NCBI GenBank assembly: GCA_934167835.1
Contig: CAKPLZ010000004.1
Span: 62,001-126,000, forward strand
DNA from: an uncultured Clostridia bacterium
GTDB taxonomy: Bacteria > Bacillota > Clostridia > TANB77 > CAG-508
Length of the DNA: 64,000 nt
Direction: 5' to 3'
Part shown: one piece after another, positions 58,106-64,000 of the stretch
Layout of the letters: each line of letters starts with the position of its first letter
Numbering within the stretch: the first letter of the stretch is position 1
Position numbers and translations under genes: made by a program
Notes under the pieces: generated by a model
What the model was told of the DNA's origin: nothing
Seen by the model: the letters and a program-made list of their open reading frames with translations, nothing else
The model's database searches: none

Positions 58106-58996
58106 ATGAAAAAGATTATTTTTAAAGGCTGTGGGACAGCTATTATAACCCCATTTACAAATGAAGGAATTAACTTCCAAGAATTCGAGAAATTGATTAA
58201 TGACCAAATTGAAGGTGGTGTGGATAGTATTATTGTTTGTGGTACTACTGGCGAATCTTCAACTATGTCTTTAGATGAAAGAAAAGCTGCTATTAAGTTT
58301 GCTATTAGAGTTGCAAACCATAGAGTTCCAATTGTTGCTGGAACTGGAGCAAATTGTACTAAATCTGCTATTGAAATGACAGAATTTGCAGAAAGTGCTG
58401 GTGCTGATGCTGTTTTGGTTGTTACACCATATTATAATAAAACTACACAGGCTGGTTTAATTGCACATTATACTGCAATTGCAAACTCAACTAGTTTACC
58501 TATTATAATGTACAATGTACCAAGTAGAACTGGTTTAAATATTTTACCTGCTACAGCTTTAGAGCTTTCTAAAATAGATAACATTGTGGCAATAAAAGAA
58601 GCTAGTGGCAATTTATCTCAAGTAGCTGAAATTGCTGCACTTTGTAGAGATAACTTACATATATATTCTGGAAACGATGACCAAATTTTACCTATTCTTT
58701 CTTTAGGCGGATTAGGTGTAATTTCCGTACTTTCAAATGTTGTACCAAATGTGGTTCATAAAATGACCCAAGACTTCTTTGCTGGAAATATTGCAGAAGC
58801 TACAAAAGCCCAGTTAAATACATTAGAGCTTACAAACAGCCTATTTTGTGAAGTAAACCCAATTCCTGTAAAAGCTGCTTTAAACATGATTGGTTACAAT
58901 GTTGGAACTCCTAGACTTCCTCTTGTAGAAATGTCTAACAAAGGCAAAGAGCGTTTAAGAAATGCGCTTATTAACTATGGTTTGGAGGTTGTTTAA
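58106..58996 (+). CDS. dapA: 4-hydroxy-tetrahydrodipicolinate synthase
   Basis: This 296-aa class I aldolase condenses pyruvate and aspartate semialdehyde in lysine/meso-diaminopimelate synthesis. CGTTGESSTMSLDERKA, the Tyr of MYNVPSRTG and the Schiff-base Lys in IVAIKEASGNLSQ are present, with the YSGNDDQILPILSLGG segment. It heads a plus-strand operon with dapB (ATG directly after its stop) and an rluD-type gene. Diaminopimelate also feeds dipicolinate for spores. Confidence 0.97.
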   Translation: MKKIIFKGCGTAIITPFTNEGINFQEFEKLINDQIEGGVDSIIVCGTTGESSTMSLDERKAAIKFAIRVANHRVPIVAGTGANCTKSAIEMTEFAESAGADAVLVVTPYYNKTTQAGLIAHYTAIANSTSLPIIMYNVPSRTGLNILPATALELSKIDNIVAIKEASGNLSQVAEIAALCRDNLHIYSGNDDQILPILSLGGLGVISVLSNVVPNVVHKMTQDFFAGNIAEATKAQLNTLELTNSLFCEVNPIPVKAALNMIGYNVGTPRLPLVEMSNKGKERLRNALINYGLEVV

Positions 58997-59713
58997 ATGA
59001 TTAAAGTTTTAATAAATGGCTATAATGGAAAAATGGGCCAAATGGTTCTAAACCAAATAAAAGCATCTAAAGATTTTGAATGTATTGGCGGAACAGATGT
59101 ATCTCTTAGTATAAATGAAATTACTGAAAAGCCTGATGTAATTATAGATTTTTCAACACCTGAAGCTTCACTTTCAATTCTTCAATATGCTGAAAAAAAT
59201 AACATTCCAGTAGTTATTGCTACAACTGGTTTTTCTGATGAGCAAACTGCTAAAATTATGGAATATTCAAAGACTTTACCAATTTTTAAATCTGCAAATA
59301 TGTCTTATGAAACAAACCTTATGATTGCACTTGTTTCAAAACTTGCTAAAGAACTTACCGGTTCAGATATTGAAATTGTAGAAACACACCATAACAAAAA
59401 AGTGGATGCTCCAAGTGGTACAGCTCTTATGATTGCAGATAGTATAAATGAAGCACTTGACCACGAAATGTATTACGAATATGATAGGCACAGCAAACGA
59501 GCTCCAAGAAGCCAAAAAGAAATTGGCATTCATTCAATAAGAGGTGGAACTGAAGTTGGAAAACACACTGTTTTCTTCTTTGGAGATAATGAAAGCTTAG
59601 AAATAAGCCATACAGTTACATCCAGAGCAGTTTTTGCAAATGGTGCCCTAAAAGCTGCAAAATTCATTATAAACAAACCTGCTGGTTTCTATGATATGAA
59701 AGATTTAGTTTAA
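58997..59713 (+). CDS. dapB: 4-hydroxy-tetrahydrodipicolinate reductase
   Basis: This 238-aa NAD(P)H enzyme is next in the pathway after DapA. The dinucleotide loop is INGYNGKMGQMV, and the substrate/catalytic regions are ETHHNKKVDAPSGTA (His-His and Lys) and HSIRGGTEVGKHTVFFFGDNE. TTTGGAGGTTG within the dapA end serves as its ribosome binding site. Confidence 0.96.
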   Translation: MIKVLINGYNGKMGQMVLNQIKASKDFECIGGTDVSLSINEITEKPDVIIDFSTPEASLSILQYAEKNNIPVVIATTGFSDEQTAKIMEYSKTLPIFKSANMSYETNLMIALVSKLAKELTGSDIEIVETHHNKKVDAPSGTALMIADSINEALDHEMYYEYDRHSKRAPRSQKEIGIHSIRGGTEVGKHTVFFFGDNESLEISHTVTSRAVFANGALKAAKFIINKPAGFYDMKDLV

Positions 59714-59726
59714 TAACGGAGTTTAT

Positions 59727-60591
59727 ATGAGAAAATTAATTGTTGATAAAAAATATGATAATAAAAAATTAAATACTTTTATACTAAACTCTTTTCCAGA
59801 GCTTTCCCAAAACATGCTTGGAAAAGCTCTAAGGCAAAAAGACATTAGAATAAACGGAATCCGCACAAAAGAAAATGTTATAATACATGAAAATGACGAA
59901 ATTGCTATATATATTGCTGATGAATTTTTATTTAAAAAAGTAGATTACCAAGTAATCTATGAAGATGATAACATTTTAGTTATTAACAAGCCATCTGGAA
60001 TAGAAGTTGTATGCGATGGCAGTGAAGAAAAAAGTTTGAGCAACATTCTAAAAGAAAAGTATAGTTTCGTAGAGCCTTGCCACAGGCTTGATAGAAACAC
60101 TTCTCGGTTTAGTTTTATTTGCAAAAAATAAGGAAGCTTTAGATATATTACTGCAAAAATTCAAAAATAAAGAGATAAAAAAATACTATAAATGCCAAGT
60201 TTACGGCATTCCTAAAAAAGATTTTGAAACCAAAACAGGCTATTTATTTAAAGATAGCAAAAAATCTACTGTATATATCTCAGATGCCCCAAAACCAGGT
60301 TACAAAAAAATTATAACATCATACAAAGTTTTGGAAAGAAATTATAAAGATAATACTGCAATACTGGAAGTGTTACTAGAATTTTCTGGTAGAACTCACC
60401 AAATTAGAGCTCACCTTGCACATATTGGATTCCCTATTATTGGTGATGGTAAATATGGAAAAAATGAAATTAATAAAAAGTTTGGTAAAAAAACTCAAGA
60501 GCTCTATTCATACAAGCTACTATTTTCATTCACTACAGAAAGCGGAATTTTAGATTATTTAAATGGAAAAGAAATCTCCCTAAAAACTTAA
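59727..60591 (+). CDS. RluD/RluA-type pseudouridine synthase, with one CGG +1 site
   Basis: This 287-aa protein modifies uridines in rRNA or tRNA. An S4-like N-terminal domain precedes VIYEDDNILVINKPSGIEV. The catalytic motif HRLDRNTSGLVLFAKN (Asp in RLD) requires skipping the C of an in-frame CGG at 60105-60107 after TCT (Gly127). The remaining motifs VLLEFSGRTHQIRAHLAHIGFPIIGDGKYG are in the new frame. The shift comes five codons after the catalytic Asp. It is third in the dapA operon. Confidence 0.9.
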
Positions 60592-60602
60592 GGGAGATTT
60601 CT
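60572..60602. terminator. Bidirectional terminator between rluD-type gene and P-type ATPase
   Basis: A 10-bp perfect stem (60572-60581 with 60591-60600) has T-rich sequence on the right. It lies between convergent genes. Confidence 0.8.
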
Positions 60603-60607
60603 TTATT

Positions 60608-62425
60608 TTATTTTTTAAGTGTTCTTAGAGCATTTAGAGTTGCTATAACCGTTACACCAACATCTGCAAACACAGCTTGCCACATTGTTGCTACTCCTAG
60701 GAAAACAAGTAGTAAAACTGTTAATTTAACTGCAATTGCAAAAGTTATATTTTCCTTTGAAATTTTTATTGTTTTTTTTGCAGTTTTAATTGCTTCACAA
60801 ATTTTTGATGGTTCATCTGTCATAATTACCACATCTGCTGCTTCTATTGCTGCATCTGTTCCATATCCACCCATTGCAATTCCTACATCTGCCATTGCAA
60901 GTACTGGTGCATCATTTAATCCATCTCCTACAAATGCTACATTTCCTTTTTTATTGTTTAATAGTTTTTGTAATTCATCTACTTTTCCTGTTGGTAAAAG
61001 TTCTGTGTAGACTTCATCGATTCCAAGTTTTTCAGCAACATCTTTTCCAACTTTTTCTCTATCTCCAGTTAGCATAACTGTTTTCTTAATTCCTTGTTTT
61101 TTTAGATTTTCTATTGCTGCTTTTGAATCTTCTTTTAGTTCATCTGCAATCTCAATCTTGCCTGCATATTTGTCATCAATTGCTATGTACACAACAGTTG
61201 CAGAATTGTTTTCTTCTTTTACTGTTATGCCTATTTTTTTCATCAATTTGCTATTTCCCAAAAGTACTTTTTTGCCTTCTATAATTGCTGAAACTCCATG
61301 TCCTGAAATTTCCTCATATTCCTTAATATCCTGTTTATTTATCGCTTTACCATAACTTTCTATTATTGACCTTGCTATTGGATGATTTGAAAAACTTTCT
61401 GCATAAGCTGCAATTTTAAGTAGTTCATCTTTATCTCCAATTGAATCTATATTTTGAACTTTAAAATTTCCTTTTGTTAATGTTCCAGTTTTATCAAACA
61501 CAACAGTTTCTAGGTTTGCAAGAAGTTCTAGGTAATTGCTTCCCTTTACTAAAATTCCTTTTCTTGAAGCTCCACCTATTCCACCAAAGAAGCTTAGCGG
61601 AACTGATACTACTAATGCACATGGGCAAGATACAACTAAAAAACTTAATGCTCTATAAACCCATGTTGTAAAATCTTTGTGCATAATTAGTGTTGGTATT
61701 ATTAATATCAAAAATGCAAGTGCTATTACTGTTGGTGTATATATTTTTGAAAACTTTGTAATGAATTTTTCTGTATGTGCTTTCTTTTCTCCTGCATTTT
61801 CTACTAGGTCTAAAATTTTGCTTAATGTTGATTCTTTGAATTCCTTTGTTACACTTATTTCTAGGACTCCATTTGTATTTATTACACCGCTTAGAATTTC
61901 TGAATTAATTTCTGCCTTTCTAGGTACTGATTCTCCTGTTAGTGCTGATGTATCTATTAATGCTTCACCTGATATAACTATACCATCTAATGGCACTCTT
62001 TCTCCTGGTTTTACTATAATTACATCTCCTACTTTAACTTCTTCTGGTGATTTTTCTATTACAGTATCATTTATTTTTACAAAAGCTTTATCTGGTTTTA
62101 GCTCCATCAAACTTTCTATAGATTTTTTAGATTTATTTTCTGCATATTCCTCGAAAATTTCTCCTACTTGGAAAAATAGCATTACTGCAATTGCTTCTGG
62201 ATACTCGCCTGTTGCAAAGGCTCCAAGGCTTGCAATGCTCATTAAGAACTCTTCTCCAAAAAGTTCTTTATCCTTTATTCCTTCTAATGCTTCTAAAATT
62301 ACTTCATATCCAATTGATAAATAACTCATAAAAAATAAAACTATTTTTAGCCATTGTATATTAACTAAAAAAGCTACTGTTCCAAAAATTAAACATAAGA
62401 TTATTTTTATTATACCTTTTTTCAT
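60608..62425 (-). CDS. zntA: Heavy-metal-exporting P1B-type ATPase (Zn/Cd type)
   Basis: This 605-aa membrane pump has the actuator TGESVPRKAE, the metal-site CPC in SCPCALVVSVPLS, the phosphorylated Asp in VFDKTGTLTKG, the SNHPIARSI (HP) motif and GDGLNDAPVLAMADVGIAMG. There is no N-terminal metal-binding domain. The CPC with a Lys-bearing later helix (VKLTVLLL) suits Zn2+/Cd2+/Pb2+ export. It is probably regulated by an ArsR-family repressor through sites in its promoter, although no repressor gene is in the window. Confidence 0.9.
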   Translation of the reverse strand: MKKGIIKIILCLIFGTVAFLVNIQWLKIVLFFMSYLSIGYEVILEALEGIKDKELFGEEFLMSIASLGAFATGEYPEAIAVMLFFQVGEIFEEYAENKSKKSIESLMELKPDKAFVKINDTVIEKSPEEVKVGDVIIVKPGERVPLDGIVISGEALIDTSALTGESVPRKAEINSEILSGVINTNGVLEISVTKEFKESTLSKILDLVENAGEKKAHTEKFITKFSKIYTPTVIALAFLILIIPTLIMHKDFTTWVYRALSFLVVSCPCALVVSVPLSFFGGIGGASRKGILVKGSNYLELLANLETVVFDKTGTLTKGNFKVQNIDSIGDKDELLKIAAYAESFSNHPIARSIIESYGKAINKQDIKEYEEISGHGVSAIIEGKKVLLGNSKLMKKIGITVKEENNSATVVYIAIDDKYAGKIEIADELKEDSKAAIENLKKQGIKKTVMLTGDREKVGKDVAEKLGIDEVYTELLPTGKVDELQKLLNNKKGNVAFVGDGLNDAPVLAMADVGIAMGGYGTDAAIEAADVVIMTDEPSKICEAIKTAKKTIKISKENITFAIAVKLTVLLLVFLGVATMWQAVFADVGVTVIATLNALRTLKK

Positions 62426-62451
62426 AATCAGTTCCCCTCACATAAAAAATT

Positions 62452-62500
62452 TGAATGTATGTTCAATTACATTATATTTGAACATACACTCAAATGTCAA
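62452..62500 (-). promoter_or_regulatory. P-type ATPase promoter with two ArsR/CadC-type operators
   Basis: TTGACA (62495-62500) and TATAAT (62471-62476) are 18 bases apart. The spacer is itself an imperfect palindrome (TTTGA...TCAAA, 62477-62494), and a second palindrome TTGAA-N6-TTCAA follows at 62452-62467. This matches the TGAACA-type sites of metal-sensing ArsR repressors. Confidence 0.75.
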
Positions 62501-62537
62501 TAGTTTTTTATAAAAAACTTGAAATTCATTTCACATT

Positions 62538-63432
62538 TTATATTTCTGTATTTTCTATTGTTTTATTAATTTCCCTTGTTACTTTAAAAATGAATTCTAT
62601 TATATCATAATATCTTTTTAGCATATCGAAATCCAGTGCATTTTTGAACAAACTTGGTTCAAATACTCCGCCCAGTGTGGAATCTTATGTATATTTGTTC
62701 TTGTTTTATTGTTAGCTCATATTGAATTTTACTTTGCTTTCTAAATTCTATCATTGTGTTCATAACATCTGCTGTTAGGATTTGCATTGCTATTATTTTG
62801 TTTTCTCCATATATATCAAAATACTTTTCAAATTCTTGTGAATCCATTTCAATTTTTGTTTTGCCTTTAAACAATTTTCCGAATACACCTTTATCTGAAC
62901 GGATTTTTAAACTTGTTTGAATATTTTTTGCACAATCTACATTTCCAAATATTCCATGAAATATTGTGGTTGTTGTTGTGTTGCCTTCTGAATCTGTGCT
63001 TTCATCTTCTGTATGTACTTCGGCCATTTGAACTTTATATTTGTTATCCAAAGTTCCTTGGATTAGGTCTTCTGAATGGTAATTATCATAACTTTCAAAC
63101 TCGCCATGTCTATAAGTTGTTGATGGCATTCCTTGGTTTGGAAAGAATTCCAAATTTTCATCAATATTCTTAATAAAAGGCTTTACTACTTTTTCCTTAA
63201 AAAGTGGTGTAAATTTTGATTTGTTTATATTTATTCCAATTATTAATATAATCATGAATATCACAAATACAAATGCAAAATATCCTTTTGTAAAACTACT
63301 TACTATTACAAATGCAATAATTGCTATCACTAAAAAGATTATGCTTTTTTTAACTTTATCTTTTCTAATGTGCTCTAGTTCCTCATAACTTTCCTTATGT
63401 ATTCTTTCATATATTTCATTAAAAGATTTCAT
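62538..63432 (-). CDS. DUF3137 membrane protein, with one CGG +1 site
   Basis: This 297-aa protein has two spans (IIFLVIAIIAFVIVSSF and FAFVFVIFMIILIIGI) followed by a soluble domain. It has a typical DUF3137 layout and follows lemA, its frequent partner. The C-terminus is completed by skipping an in-frame CGG at 62668-62670 after GGG (Gly255), yielding FHTGGVFEPSLFKNALDFDML and then an amphipathic helix to a TAA at 62538-62540. Without recoding the protein would end two codons later. Its role is unknown. Confidence 0.82.
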
Positions 63433-63444
63433 TCATTTTCTCCT

Positions 63445-63984
63445 TTAAAGTTCAATCTGTATATTGTTTCTTGCATCTGGTGATTCTATTTCAAATAATC
63501 TTTCTTCTCTAAAGCCAAAAAGTCCTGCGATTATATTGCTTGGTACTAATGAAATTTTTGTATTATATTCAGTTACTGCTCCATTATATAAACGTCTTGC
63601 TGCTTGTAATTGACTTTCTATTTTAGTTAACTTTTGTTGAAGTGATAAGTATTGTTCACTTGATTTTAGTTCAGGATAATTTTCTATTGCTGCAACTAGC
63701 CTATTACACTCATTATTTAGTTTTTCTCCTTCTTGTAAATTTTTTGTATTCATATATTCAGTTCTCATTCTAGTTATTTTCTCAAATATTTCATTCTCGT
63801 GTTTTGTATATGCTTTAACACATTCAACTAAATTTGGTATTAAATCAAACCTTTGTGTTAAGTACACATCTATTGTTGCTCTTTCTTGTTCTACTTTCTT
63901 CTTTGATTTTATAAAGCCATTGTATTTACCAAGCACTATAAAAACAATAAATAAAATTATACCAATTACTACTATTAAATCCAT
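63445..63984 (-). CDS. lemA: LemA family protein
   Basis: This 179-aa protein has one N-terminal span (LIVVIGIILFIVFIVL) and a long helical bundle: QRFDLIPNLVECVKAY, NNECNRLVAAIENYPELKSSEQY and SQLQAARRLYNGAVTEYNTKI are hallmarks of LemA. It ends with a short acidic tail. It lies 12 bases upstream of the DUF3137 gene, suggesting a two-gene operon. Its function is unknown. Confidence 0.9.
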   Translation of the reverse strand: MDLIVVIGIILFIVFIVLGKYNGFIKSKKKVEQERATIDVYLTQRFDLIPNLVECVKAYTKHENEIFEKITRMRTEYMNTKNLQEGEKLNNECNRLVAAIENYPELKSSEQYLSLQQKLTKIESQLQAARRLYNGAVTEYNTKISLVPSNIIAGLFGFREERLFEIESPDARNNIQIEL

Positions 63985-64000
63985 AAATTACAACTCCTTT

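Noticed and set aside
1731..63432. Simple reassignment of CGG to another amino acid (as reported for some bacteria)
   Set aside because: Reassignment keeps the frame. Here the frame moves by +1 at every CGG, and leaving it unshifted leads to stops within a few codons.
1..64000. tRNA, rRNA or CRISPR loci
   Set aside because: No gap shows a tRNA cloverleaf, rRNA-like sequence or spaced direct repeats. In particular no special tRNA for CGGN is in this window.

Overview
The window comes from a low-GC, endospore-forming member of the Clostridia, probably an uncultivated gut lineage. It has the sigF operon (spoIIAA-spoIIAB-sigF) with spoIID and a SpoIIQ-like peptidase, a giant GH94 cyclic-glucan-synthase-type gene, and a BspA-like surface protein with a prepilin-type N-terminus. 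Most chromosomal genes are on the minus strand. I found no tRNA, rRNA or CRISPR array.

The main result is a translational recoding signal. Twelve chromosomal genes (topA, the GH94 gene, spoIID, a rhodanese gene, rarA, a YafQ-type toxin gene, radA, alr, cysS, dprA, an rluD-type gene and a DUF3137 gene) look broken by +1 frameshifts, 17 sites in all. At every site the extra base is the C of an in-frame CGG. Skipping that C restores the conserved protein, and the next triplet read is always a glycine codon GGN. My scan of the other chromosomal genes found no in-frame CGG read as arginine, while out-of-frame CGG strings such as TAC GGA are common. The simplest reading is that CGGN is decoded as one glycine, by a four-base codon or by +1 out-of-frame pairing at an unassigned CGG. 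Annotation pipelines would call these genes pseudogenes.

Layout: 1-10 kb holds uraA, a small membrane peptide, topA, a tRNA wobble-uridine hydroxylation/methylation operon (trhP-like, trmR), typA, tsf and rpsB. At 10.14-22.85 kb lies a composite transposon. Two near-identical IS1202/ISNCY-like copies bracket six cargo genes, and the whole unit is flanked by a 26-bp direct repeat directly upstream of the rpsB promoter. The cargo includes a YegI-like kinase, a PPP-family phosphatase fusion, a metallopeptidase-like protein and a TerY-like vWA protein, so it resembles a TerY-P phospho-signalling set. Five of the six cargo genes carry ordinary in-frame CGG arginine codons (nine in total), the opposite of the chromosome, which points to recent acquisition from a standard-code donor. 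The IS itself carries the host-type CGG +1 site.

From 22.9 to 41.6 kb are udk, the GH94 gene, the sporulation cluster, a dNTPase, a rhodanese, secD, an HD protein, a 59-aa GC-rich gene, rarA and a RelB/YafQ toxin-antitoxin pair. From 41.7 to 64 kb are ruvA, glmS, radA, ftsH, alr, a FemAB-type gene, comEB, cysS, a class A PBP, dprA, folD, the BspA-like gene, dapA-dapB-rluD (plus strand), a metal-exporting P-type ATPase with an ArsR-type operator, and a DUF3137/LemA pair.
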